Source: an uncultured Gammaproteobacteria bacterium (GTDB lineage Bacteria; Pseudomonadota; Gammaproteobacteria; HK1). Taken from it: DNA of 64,000 nucleotides. Every line of letters starts with the position of its first letter. Within the stretch, counting starts at the first letter, position 1. Location of the stretch: NCBI GenBank assembly GCA_958295835.1, contig OY282378.1, positions 2,939,694 to 3,003,693 on the forward strand, written 5' to 3'. Shown here piece by piece: positions 18,701-26,116 of the stretch. The notes under the pieces are model-generated. The model had not been told where the DNA came from and did no database searches. It was given only the letters and a program-made list of their open reading frames with translations. The position numbers were made by a program, and so were the translations under genes.

Positions 18701-18883
18701 ATGCAGAGCGGAATGTCCTGGGCTGCCGTCCGGGCGTCGTTCCTGTTCCCCATGTTTTCATGGCAACATCCCGCCGCGCCGGGACGCCGGCTCATCGCGA
18801 TCGTGCTCGTCATGGGGTGGATCTGCGTGTGGGCGGTCGTTGGCCTGTGCAGCGCCCTGCTCGGCGCCGTGCTCGCCCGCTGA
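18701..18883 (+). CDS. Possible small membrane protein (60 aa)
   Basis: A short frame in the 388-bp gap before fdhA encodes one clear hydrophobic helix (IAIVLVMGWICVWAVVGLCS) near its C-terminus. No ribosome-binding site precedes the ATG and I recognise no family, so it may be chance. The rest of the gap up to 19073 is a purine-rich leader with loosely repeated GGNACGGACACG-like words, part of which is duplicated with the fdhA 5' fragment at 17.7 kb. Confidence 0.22.
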   Translation: MQSGMSWAAVRASFLFPMFSWQHPAAPGRRLIAIVLVMGWICVWAVVGLCSALLGAVLAR

Positions 18884-19073
18884 CCGCCGGCGACATCAGC
18901 TTGGAAAGGCGTGAGTACGGGCGCAGGGAAGATACATGGGTACGGAGAAGAAGTGTGCGGAGATGGGGAAGAAACGTGAGCCCGGACACGGAAAGAGCCA
19001 CGCGCACTGATACGGGAACAGACACGCGCGCCGGCGCGGGAACGGACGCGGACACGGACACCGAGGCTTCGAG

Positions 19074-21887
19074 ATGAGCGAACCGATTCGATTCACCCTC
19101 GACGGCAGCGAGGTCGAGGCGCACGAGGGCGAGACGATCTGGCAGGTGGCGCATCGCCTCGGCACCGACCTCCCCCATCTCTGCTACGCGCACGAGCCCG
19201 GCTACCGAGCCGACGGCAACTGCCGCGCGTGCATGGTCGAGGTCGAGGGGGAGCGGGTGCTCGCCGCCTCGTGCCAGCGCCGGGCGGGTCCGGGCATGGT
19301 CGTGCACACCGCGACCGAGCGGGCGGCGGCCTCGCGCCGCATGGTGATGGAGCTGCTGGTCGCCGACCAGCCCCCGCGCGCCGCCGCCCACGAGCACGAC
19401 TCGAAGCTGTGGCAGTGGGCCGGGCGCCTGGAGGTCGGCGCGAGCCGCTTCCCGGCCCGTCCCGCGCCCGCGCCCGACCCGAGCCATCCCGCGATGCGGG
19501 TCAACCTCGACGCCTGCATCCACTGCAACCTCTGCGTGCGGGCCTGCCGCGAGGTGCAGGTCAACGACGTCATCGGCATGGCCTACCGCGGCATCGGTTC
19601 GAAGATCGTCTTCGACTTCGACGACGCGATGGGCGCGAGCACCTGCGTGGCCTGCGGGGAGTGCGTGCAGGCGTGCCCGACCGGGGCGCTGATGGAGGCG
19701 GCGCTCGTGGACGAGGCCGGGGTCGACCGCCGGCTCGCGCTCGACGAGGTGGCGAGCGTCTGCCCCTACTGCGGCGTCGGCTGCCAGATCGGCTACCAGG
19801 TCAAGGACAACGAAATCGTCGCGGTGCAGGGCCGCGACGGCCCCGCCAACCACAAGCGGCTGTGCGTCAAGGGGCGCTTCGGCTTCGACTACGTGGCCCA
19901 TCCCCATCGCCTCACCACCCCCCTCGTCCGCCGCGAGGACGCGCCCAAGGCGGCCGACTGCGAGGTCGATCCGACCAATCCCTTCACCCATTTCCGGGCC
20001 GCGCGCTGGGAGGAGGCTCTCGACCGCGCCGCGGGCGGGCTCGCCGCCATCCGCGACCGCGACGGCGGTGCGGCCCTGGCCGGCTTCGGCTCCGCCAAGG
20101 GCTCGAACGAGGAGGCGTACCTCGTCCAGAAGATGGTCCGTCAGGGTTTCGGCACCAACAACGTCGACCACTGCACGCGGCTGTGCCATGCGTCCTCGGT
20201 GGCGGCGCTGCTCGAAGGCATCGGTTCCGGCGCGGTGACCGCCCCGTTCACCGCCTGCGAGGACTCCGACGTCATCATCGTGATCGGCGCGAACCCCACC
20301 GAGAACCACCCCGTCGCGGCCACCTTCTTCAAGCAGGCGGCGAAGCGCTCCACCCTCATCGTGATGGACCCGCGGGGCCAGGCGCTGAAGCGCCACGCCA
20401 CCCACATGCTCCAGTTCAGCCCCGGCACCGACGTGGCCCTGCTCAACGCCCTGCTCAACGTCATCGTCACCGAGGGACTGTACGACCGGCAGTACATCGA
20501 GGCCCACGTCTCGGGGTTCGAGGCGTTCTCGCGCCACATCCTCGACTTCACCCCGGAGGAGATGGCGCCGATCTGCGGGGTCGAGGCGGAGAAGCTGCGT
20601 GAGGTCGCGCGCACCTACGCCCGGGCGGAGCGGGGGATCATCTTCTGGGGGATGGGGATCTCGCAGCACACCCACGGCACGGACAACGCGCGCTGCCTCA
20701 TCGCGCTCTCGATGATCACCGGCCACGTGGGGCGTCCCGGCACCGGACTGCATCCGTTGCGCGGCCAGAACAACGTGCAGGGAGCCTCGGACGCGGGGCT
20801 CATCCCAATGGTCTTCCCCGACTACCAGTCGGTGGAGGCGGGGGAGATCCGGGCGCGTTTCGAGGACCTGTGGGGCCGGGCGCTGGATGCGGAAAAGGGT
20901 CTGACGGTGGTGGAGATCATGGACGCGGTGCACGCGGGGAAGATCCGGGGGATGTACGTCATGGGGGAGAACCCCGCGATGTCGGACCCGGACGCGGAGC
21001 ACGCGCGGGCAGGGCTTGCGAAGCTGGAGCACCTGGTGGTGCAGGACCTCTTCCTCACCGAGACCGCGTTCCACGCCGACGTGGTGCTGCCGGCCTCGGC
21101 GTGGCCGGAGAAGGACGGCACCGTCACCAACACCAACCGGCAGGTGCAGATGGGGCGGGCGGCGCTGGCGCTGCCGGGGGAGGTGCGCCAGGACTGGTGG
21201 ATCGTCCAGGAGCTCGCGCGGCGCATCGGGCTCGACTGGCGCTACACGGGTCCGGCCGACGTGTTCGAGGAGATGAAGGCGGTGATGCCGTCGCTGGACA
21301 ACATCACCTGGGAGCGGCTGTGCGACGAGAGCGCGGTGACCTATCCCTGCCCGGCCCCGGACCAGCCAGGGATGGACATCGTGTTCGGGGAGGGGTTCCC
21401 GACCCCGGACGGGCGCTCGCAGCTCGTGCCGGCCTCGATCGTCCCCCCGGCGGAGGAGCCGGACGCCGAGTACCCGATGGTGCTGACGACGGGGCGGCAA
21501 CTGGAGCACTGGCATACCGGGGCGATCACCCGCCGCGCGACGCTGCTCGATACGTTGGAGCCGGAGGCGGTGGCGAGCCTCTCGCCGCTGGACCTGCGCC
21601 GTCTGGGCGTCGAGGCGGGCGACGCGGTGCGGGTGGCGACACGGCGTGGAGCGATCGAGCTGAAAGCACGCTCCGACGGCGCGGTACCGGAGGGTGTGGT
21701 GTTCGTGCCCTTCTGCTACGCCGAAGCGGCGGCGAACGCGCTGACGAACCCGGCCCTGGACCCGATCGGGAAGATCCCGGAGTTCAAGTATTGCGCGGCG
21801 CGGGTGGAGGGGGTGCGGGAGGATCGAGCAGGAACAACGCAGGTCAGACAATACGAGCAGGCAGATTATGGGGTAAACGACATGTGA
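19074..21887 (+). CDS. fdhA: Formate dehydrogenase alpha subunit (molybdenum/tungsten bis-MGD)
   Basis: The 937-residue catalytic subunit oxidises formate to CO2. Domain order: a [2Fe-2S] ferredoxin domain with Cys at about residues 37, 50, 53 and 67; a His/Cys extra cluster region; two ferredoxin-type [4Fe-4S] sites (CIHCNLCVRAC and CVACGECVQAC); a [4Fe-4S] at SVCPYCGVGC ... LCVKG; then the molybdopterin domains. The metal ligand is Cys, not Sec, at residue 371 in CTRLCHASS. A C-terminal molydopterin-binding domain ends near QYEQADYG. This layout fits NAD-linked FDH alpha or FDH-H-like types, but no beta/gamma (NuoE/F-like) or fdhD gene is beside it. Fragments of its ends occur at 17.7 and 23.7 kb. 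Confidence 0.95.
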   Translation: MSEPIRFTLDGSEVEAHEGETIWQVAHRLGTDLPHLCYAHEPGYRADGNCRACMVEVEGERVLAASCQRRAGPGMVVHTATERAAASRRMVMELLVADQPPRAAAHEHDSKLWQWAGRLEVGASRFPARPAPAPDPSHPAMRVNLDACIHCNLCVRACREVQVNDVIGMAYRGIGSKIVFDFDDAMGASTCVACGECVQACPTGALMEAALVDEAGVDRRLALDEVASVCPYCGVGCQIGYQVKDNEIVAVQGRDGPANHKRLCVKGRFGFDYVAHPHRLTTPLVRREDAPKAADCEVDPTNPFTHFRAARWEEALDRAAGGLAAIRDRDGGAALAGFGSAKGSNEEAYLVQKMVRQGFGTNNVDHCTRLCHASSVAALLEGIGSGAVTAPFTACEDSDVIIVIGANPTENHPVAATFFKQAAKRSTLIVMDPRGQALKRHATHMLQFSPGTDVALLNALLNVIVTEGLYDRQYIEAHVSGFEAFSRHILDFTPEEMAPICGVEAEKLREVARTYARAERGIIFWGMGISQHTHGTDNARCLIALSMITGHVGRPGTGLHPLRGQNNVQGASDAGLIPMVFPDYQSVEAGEIRARFEDLWGRALDAEKGLTVVEIMDAVHAGKIRGMYVMGENPAMSDPDAEHARAGLAKLEHLVVQDLFLTETAFHADVVLPASAWPEKDGTVTNTNRQVQMGRAALALPGEVRQDWWIVQELARRIGLDWRYTGPADVFEEMKAVMPSLDNITWERLCDESAVTYPCPAPDQPGMDIVFGEGFPTPDGRSQLVPASIVPPAEEPDAEYPMVLTTGRQLEHWHTGAITRRATLLDTLEPEAVASLSPLDLRRLGVEAGDAVRVATRRGAIELKARSDGAVPEGVVFVPFCYAEAAANALTNPALDPIGKIPEFKYCAARVEGVREDRAGTTQVRQYEQADYGVNDM

Positions 21888-21954
21888 TTGGAAAGCGCAA
21901 GTTGGTGACCCAGGACTGGCGGAAAGGGTTAAGATTGAAGTGAGGATAAGGGCA

Positions 21955-22062
21955 ATGGCGAAAGAGACGTGCGTTGGAAAATCCGTCGTTGGAGCGACCG
22001 CAGCTATGATATTGACAGGAGAACTGGCGAGAAAATTCACAGATATCGCACGGTGCGGTTAA
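21955..22062 (+). CDS. Possible 35-aa ORF before the HEPN gene
   Basis: A short ATG frame behind an AAGGGC-like site ends 12 bp before the preferred start of the HEPN-motif gene. Its product (MAKETCVGKSVVGATAAM and on) matches nothing I recognise. The region from 21860 on is markedly less GC-rich than fdhA, marking the left edge of an acquired segment. Expression is uncertain. Confidence 0.2.
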   Translation: MAKETCVGKSVVGATAAMILTGELARKFTDIARCG

Positions 22063-22074
22063 GTGGAGGAAATG

Positions 22075-22845
22075 ATGCCGGTAAAAAAGCGGGAAAGTAG
22101 GATGGAGAAGGAGAAAGCCCTGGTACTATGCAGGAGGCTCCGGGGGGCGCGCTACGAAGTCGTGCAGTCGCAGGAGGGATTCATGAACATTGCACAAACC
22201 ATAGAGGCCGTTGGTAGAGCACTGAATCCAGAAGCTGTTGCGTTGGGACAAACGGAGGAAGCGCTTAGAAATTTCATAGGAGATTATCATCCGCTGGGCA
22301 AGAAATCTGTAGAACCAGATACAGGAAGCTTCGCTGCCCTGTTTCCTATCGTGCTCGAAGCACGCAACGACGAAGCTCATTTGGGTGCGAGTGCGAGAGC
22401 AGCCGCAACGGCGGGGGTGCGAATAGGAATCATGCTGGAGGATGCAATCATGAATATGATCAATGACTTACATGTCGAAGATTTCATGTGCGAGACGATC
22501 TGTCGCACCTATACGTGGGAGACGCTGCGCGAGGCGAGGCGCAAGATGCTTGCGGGATCATTTTCGTGGCTGCCTTTTGAGATCGAAGGTGGAAAGTGGC
22601 GACTAGTGGGAGACCGGGATTTGGCAAAATACCTAGCGGATCCGTCGAAGCGGAAGAAACGGCTGACTGAAACTATCGAAGACGCGCAATCCTCGGAGGG
22701 GTTGAAAATCACCGAGGCATCAATGGTACCAACTGGCACAGGGAGAGGGGAAGCGCTGTGTCTGATAGGGGATGAAGCAGGATTGGTGGAGGCGAAGCAC
22801 GGAAAGGTGGTAGTTGGGATCGTCACGGCTTTCGATTTTCTATAA
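22075..22845 (+). CDS. HEPN-motif protein with CBS-like C-terminus
   Basis: A 256-residue protein with a helical middle that holds VLEARNDEAHLG. RNDEAH is an R-x4-H signature of HEPN ribonuclease domains, and the flanking helix (GVRIGIMLEDAIMNMIND) fits that fold. The last 40 residues, TEASMVPTGTGRGEALCLIG ending in VGIVTAFDFL, look like half of a CBS domain, a nucleotide-binding sensor. Together this suggests a nucleotide-gated RNase of a defence or stress system, an inference. ATG 22075 has GGAGG at the right spacing (ATG 22072 and GTG 22063 are alternatives). The gene is AT-richer than its neighbours, a sign of transfer. Confidence 0.6.
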   Translation: MPVKKRESRMEKEKALVLCRRLRGARYEVVQSQEGFMNIAQTIEAVGRALNPEAVALGQTEEALRNFIGDYHPLGKKSVEPDTGSFAALFPIVLEARNDEAHLGASARAAATAGVRIGIMLEDAIMNMINDLHVEDFMCETICRTYTWETLREARRKMLAGSFSWLPFEIEGGKWRLVGDRDLAKYLADPSKRKKRLTETIEDAQSSEGLKITEASMVPTGTGRGEALCLIGDEAGLVEAKHGKVVVGIVTAFDFL

Positions 22846-23015
22846 GAAAAGGAACAGGTGAAGAAGGTGGGATGTGAGGTGGGCTGGCATCATATCCGGG
22901 ACGCGGGCCGGTCCGGGGGTGGCAAGGTTGCCATCGTGATGCCTCGGCGCCTGCGCATTCCGGTGAAGCCGATCATCTGTCGGAGCGCAGCGACGCGGAG
23001 ATTCGATTATGCCGT
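22846..23015. other. Non-coding stretch behind the HEPN gene
   Basis: No open frame with family features, hairpin terminator or repeat was found in these 170 bases. They separate the HEPN gene from the istB and brnT fragments to the right and are probably decayed sequence. Confidence 0.3.
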
Positions 23016-23117
23016 TCAGTAATCGGCCTGGGTCAATGATGCTTTGCTCTTTCGCATCGGACCTCCTTTGAGCTTGAGCTCGCAGGCGTTGTGGACCACG
23101 TGGTCGAGGATGGTATC
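23016..23117 (-). pseudogene. IS21-family istB 3' remnant
   Basis: On the minus strand, DTILDHVVHNACELKLKGG then PMRKSK resembles the C-terminal end of the IS21 helper ATPase IstB (LDRLVHNAHRIELKGESMRK type). Only about 30 codons remain and no istA, P-loop or terminal repeats are nearby. It shows that an IS21-type element once sat here and was almost wholly deleted. Confidence 0.6.
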
Positions 23118-23205
23118 CGGGAAAGGAAACCCATGGCGGGCCATGGTTCGCGTCGGCTTTCCGAATGTTCCGCATGACGAACAATCTCCGTATCCGGATA
23201 TACAC
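23118..23205 (-). pseudogene. brnT 5' fragment
   Basis: The bases around 23148-23205 repeat, with changes, the 5' end of the intact brnT gene at 24435-24481. The minus-strand reading NIRKADAN then HGPPW parallels the start DIRKADANLANHGVAF of BrnT. The fragment abuts the istB remnant directly, so a deletion or IS-mediated join created the pair. Confidence 0.6.
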
Positions 23206-23290
23206 CCGATTGTTGCATAAATCAAAGACCCGTCATTCCCCCAGTCGAGCCAGAGCCTGCCCCCGGCCCGACCGGGGGGCTCCGCGAAAG

Positions 23291-23322
23291 CCCGTCATTC
23301 CCGCGAAAGCGGGAATGACGGG
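23291..23322. repeat. 32-bp perfect hairpin repeat (GTCATTCCCGC type)
   Basis: Two 14-bp arms, CCCGTCATTCCCGC and its exact complement, enclose the loop GAAA. Palindromes of this wording are common intergenic repeats in many proteobacteria. It also carries a partial repeat of its left arm at 23230. It differs in sequence from the GCGACCGC repeat family listed elsewhere. Confidence 0.8.
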
Positions 23323-23466
23323 CTGGAGAAGATCATTAGCGCGTGTGGCTTATCGTCCTGGCAGTGGACTCGAGCCACACGCTGCTTCGGTCTGAAAACC
23401 TCGTATTTTGTGCAACGAACGCATGTATAGGTAGAAATTTCATGCAACTGGCAGGTGCACCTGTCG

Positions 23467-23685
23467 TCATATCGCCTGCAGCCGCTCGAACGTATCCGGG
23501 TATCTGACCACGAGCAGGATCAGGGCCTTTGCCTGATCGTTCGGCTTTGCCCGGCCTTGTTCCCAATTCTCCAACGTACGCGGTGATACGCGGAGCTGGT
23601 GTGCGAAGACACCACGGGAGACGTCGAGCTTCTCCCGGATCTCCCGAAAGATAGATCCGGTTCTTCGCGGGATGCCAGTAGTCAA
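23467..23685 (-). pseudogene. Truncated HTH antitoxin (NadS/HigA-like)
   Basis: The 72-residue frame holds a HTH_3/XRE core: IFREIREKLDVSRGVFAHQL, VSPRTLENWEQGRAKPND and QAKALILLVVRYPDTFERL. This is the C-terminal two-thirds of the roughly 100-residue NadS-type antitoxins that pair with RelE/HigB toxins. The usual N-terminal 30 residues are missing and sequence upstream instead contains an fdhA fragment; no toxin gene is adjacent. I treat it as a remnant, though a short regulator is possible. Confidence 0.6.
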
Positions 23686-23737
23686 TCATTCGAACCCCGC
23701 CCCGTTTTCCACGTCCGGCCATCGACCAGCGGATTTT

Positions 23738-23869
23738 GGTGACCTGCCCCTGTCCGCCGCCGGATCAGCCGGGGATGGACATCGTGTTCGGGGAGGGGTT
23801 CCCGACCCCGGACGGGCGTTCGCTGCTCGTGCCGGCCTCGATCGTCCCTCCGGCGGAGGAACCGGACAC
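23738..23869 (+). pseudogene. Internal fragment of fdhA
   Basis: About 130 bases repeat fdhA 21335-21466 nearly identically, without gaps, covering the codons for the segment DIVFGEGFPTPDGRS. It has no start or stop and lies between the truncated HTH gene and brnA. With the 5' copy at 17.7 kb, it indicates that pieces of fdhA were copied or left behind in several rearrangements. Confidence 0.85.
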
Positions 23870-23979
23870 CACTCGGACCGGCCGAAAAACTCATTCTCAA
23901 GCTTGAGACCGACCACGGTGAATCTGGACGGTCCGTGAGCCGGAACGGGAGCGGGATAGAGGATAAGCGGAGAGAAGCG

Positions 23980-24222
23980 TTACCCTGCCTTGCGCAACTC
24001 CTCGCGCATCACCCGGCGTAGCGTGTCTTCGAGTTCACCGTTCGCGAGGTAGTTGCGCAGCGCTTGGTTGATGAGGGTCTGATAGCCGTGACCGGTGCCG
24101 GCGGCGCGTTCCCGAAAGGCGCTGAGAACATCGCCGTCAAGCATGATCGTAATCCGCTGCTTTCCGGTCTCCTTGACGACGGCCCCCCGTTTGGCCCCGC
24201 ACAGATCATATTCCTTGCGCAT
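23980..24222 (-). CDS. brnA: BrnA-type antitoxin
   Basis: An 80-residue antitoxin of the BrnT/BrnA type II system. The conserved core is KQRITIMLDGDVLSAFRERA then GTGHGYQTLINQALRNYL, a ribbon-helix-helix domain that binds DNA and neutralises BrnT. It starts inside the 3' end of brnT (17-bp overlap), so translation is coupled, and the BrnT-first order is the family norm. ATG 24222 follows a GAGAAG-like site. The pair looks intact. Confidence 0.88.
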   Translation of the reverse strand: MRKEYDLCGAKRGAVVKETGKQRITIMLDGDVLSAFRERAAGTGHGYQTLINQALRNYLANGELEDTLRRVMREELRKAG

Positions 24223-24481
24223 AATATCTTCTCTCGTTTCGGGTGGCGCGACGGGCCGAGATGAGCCGGATCCCCGTCTCGCCACGGTATGTGTGGATGA
24301 CCGCCAGGATGCGTCCGAGTGCATCCGCGCCAACGGTGAGGAACCGTTGCTCGCCTGCCGCATCCGGGTCTTCCGCGGTCAACGCCAGTGGATCGGTAAG
24401 AACGGCCTCGGCATCAGCGAAAGCAACCCCATGGTTGGCCAGATTCGCATCGGCTTTCCGAATGTCCCAAGTGACGTCCAT
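24206..24481 (-). CDS. brnT: BrnT-type ribonuclease toxin
   Basis: The 91-residue toxin has the RelE-like BrnT sequence. WDIRKADANLANHGVAFADA is at the start, a central EQRFLTVGADALGRILAVIHT, and the C-terminal RLISARRATRNERRYY holds the basic residues used for RNA cleavage. BrnT slows growth by cutting mRNA. Length is normal and all motifs are present. Its 5' and 3' ends each have a separate broken copy nearby (23.1 kb and 25.1 kb), so this locus has been rearranged more than once. Confidence 0.9.
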   Translation of the reverse strand: MDVTWDIRKADANLANHGVAFADAEAVLTDPLALTAEDPDAAGEQRFLTVGADALGRILAVIHTYRGETGIRLISARRATRNERRYYAQGI

Positions 24482-24499
24482 ATCCGGATGTGTGCATCA

Positions 24500-24652
24500 T
24501 CATATGCATAATATCAAGCAGCCGCGAACCCCCCGCGACCGCGGCGCGAGTGCCGCGAGTGCGTTCGCCGGGTTCTCCTCGGCGATGAACTCGATGAGCC
24601 CTTCGAGGTCGAGTCTTGCGGCATCCGTCCACGAGACCTGGAAATCAGCCAT
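24500..24652 (-). pseudogene. Truncated ParE/RelE-superfamily toxin
   Basis: The 50-codon frame begins FQVSWTDAARLDLEGLIEFI then AEENPANALA, the first helices of a ParE toxin, and then runs into unrelated codons and a stop. About half of the normal 90-100 residues is missing, including the catalytic end. It overlaps the upstream antitoxin by 8 bp, the normal arrangement, so the antitoxin gene has probably outlived its toxin. Confidence 0.75.
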
Positions 24653-24923
24653 CCGTTGTGGCCGCCAAGCGCGCCTTGAGGTCCGAGAACATCTGATCCT
24701 GGGTGGTGGTCCGCCCTGCCGGGATATCGGCCTCGCCCTGCACCATGAGCTTCAGCATGAGCAGCGCATCCTGAAGGCGTTGGTGGGCTTGAAAATCCTG
24801 GATGACGGCGCTGGCGGCGCCGCGCTGGGTCAGTACGATTGCATGCTCGGCAGCCTTCATTTCAGAAAGCATCTGCGCCGCCTTGGCCTTGAATTCGCTC
24901 AGGCTGACAATCGACGTTGCCAT
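24645..24923 (-). CDS. Phd/YefM-type antitoxin
   Basis: The 92-residue protein starts IVSLSEFKAKAAQMLSEMK and has AIVLTQRGAASAVIQD, the Phd/YefM DNA-binding fold. The C-terminal half is the toxin-binding part. Its partner toxin directly downstream is truncated, so the antitoxin is an orphan unless it acts on another toxin. Start ATG 24923 matches the family N-terminus. Confidence 0.85.
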   Translation of the reverse strand: MATSIVSLSEFKAKAAQMLSEMKAAEHAIVLTQRGAASAVIQDFQAHQRLQDALLMLKLMVQGEADIPAGRTTTQDQMFSDLKARLAATTDG

Positions 24924-25237
24924 CGGGCACCTCGAAAACGGTTCGAATTCGAGTCCGACAATACGACATTCGGGCGATCCGCAAAATGCGCCGTGTGTTG
25001 TCCGGCGACCGCGGCCGGGGCATGGCCGGCGATGATCGTGCCTGCCCGCCCCTGAGACGTCCACCGAGCGGCCGATATCGGTGCTGGAACCCGACACCAC
25101 GATCATCGGGCTTGCAGGGTGGGGATCGATGTTTCGCCAAACCTCTTCTCTCGTTTCGGGTGGCGCGACGGGCCGGGATGAGCCGGATCCCCGTCTCGCC
25201 ACGGTATGTGCAAGGGCTTCGGGACCAACCACACGGC
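24924..25237. pseudogene. Gene-poor stretch with a brnT 3' fragment at 25145-25208
   Basis: The only recognisable item is a repeat of about 64 bases of the brnT 3' end (original at 24231-24294), readable on the minus strand as YRGETGIRL then RRATRNERR. The rest has no open frame with family features. It closes a 2.4-kb zone of toxin-gene debris before the metabolic SDR gene. Confidence 0.7.
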
Positions 25238-26116
25238 TCAGCCCCCACCGTCCTGCCGGGCTGCAACGTCCGCCCATGTCGAGGTCGGCCGCCACCGGAG
25301 GCGCTGCTTCGCGCGGCTCGCGTCGATCGGCGAAGCCCGCGGCTCGCGCTCGAACCAGGCCGGAGCGCGGACGGGCGGAGTCGCGCCGTACAGGCCCGCC
25401 AGCCGCTCCAGCGTCGGTACCGCCGAGGCGGAATCATCCGCGGCGATGAACATGGCATCGAAGGGCGCGTCGTACCGGAGCGCGGCGGCGAACGCCCGGC
25501 CCGTATCCTCGCCGGTGACGTAGGACGCGAGCCAGCGGTGGTCGGGGTTCGCGGCGCGGTCGACGGTGCGGCGCAGGTTCGACTCGACGATGACCGCCAC
25601 CGGGCGCAGGCAGATGATCGAGATATCGCCATGGAGCGCGAAGCCGCGCGCGACGTCCTCGACCACCAGCTTGCTGATCCCGTAGGCGTGTGCCGGCTTC
25701 ATGGCGTGCGCCTCGTCGATCGGCAGGTAGTCGGGCGGGAAGTCGGGACGCATCTCCCCGATCCCGGTCGCGGAGATGCTGGACGCGAGGACGACCTTGC
25801 CGATACCCGCTTCCCGGGCGGCCTGAACCGTGTGCCAGGTGCCCATCACGTTGGTGCCGAAGTACGCTTCCGGCTCCGCGGGGACGCCGAGGTCGATGGC
25901 GGCGAGATGGATCACCGCGTCCTGGCCGGTCATGGACGCGCGCACGGTGTCGAGGTCGAGGACGTTGCCCTCGATGAACGGTACGTCCTGCACCGGCGGG
26001 AGGAGGTCGAGGACGGTGACCTCGTAATCGTAGGCGAGGGCATCGACGACATGGCGGCCGACCCGCCCGCTCGCGCCGGTGACGAGGACGCGCTCGTGGC
26101 GTGCGCCGTTACCCAT
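25238..26116 (-). CDS. NAD(P)-dependent sugar epimerase/dehydratase-type SDR
   Basis: The 292-residue extended SDR has the NAD motif VLVTGASGRVGRHVVDAL, DAVIHLAA, a Ser in SSISATG and the catalytic AYGISK (YxxxK). The substrate is not evident; relatives act on nucleotide sugars, uronates or other carbonyl compounds. Its start lies inside the stop region of the nitrilase gene (8-bp overlap), so the two are one transcription unit and probably act on related compounds. Confidence 0.82.
   Translation of the reverse strand: MGNGARHERVLVTGASGRVGRHVVDALAYDYEVTVLDLLPPVQDVPFIEGNVLDLDTVRASMTGQDAVIHLAAIDLGVPAEPEAYFGTNVMGTWHTVQAAREAGIGKVVLASSISATGIGEMRPDFPPDYLPIDEAHAMKPAHAYGISKLVVEDVARGFALHGDISIICLRPVAVIVESNLRRTVDRAANPDHRWLASYVTGEDTGRAFAAALRYDAPFDAMFIAADDSASAVPTLERLAGLYGATPPVRAPAWFEREPRASPIDASRAKQRLRWRPTSTWADVAARQDGGG

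Noticed and set aside
18810..22040. 1076-codon minus-strand frame opposite fdhA
   Set aside because: Same reason: low-complexity Arg/His/Ala protein mirrored from a real gene with cluster motifs.
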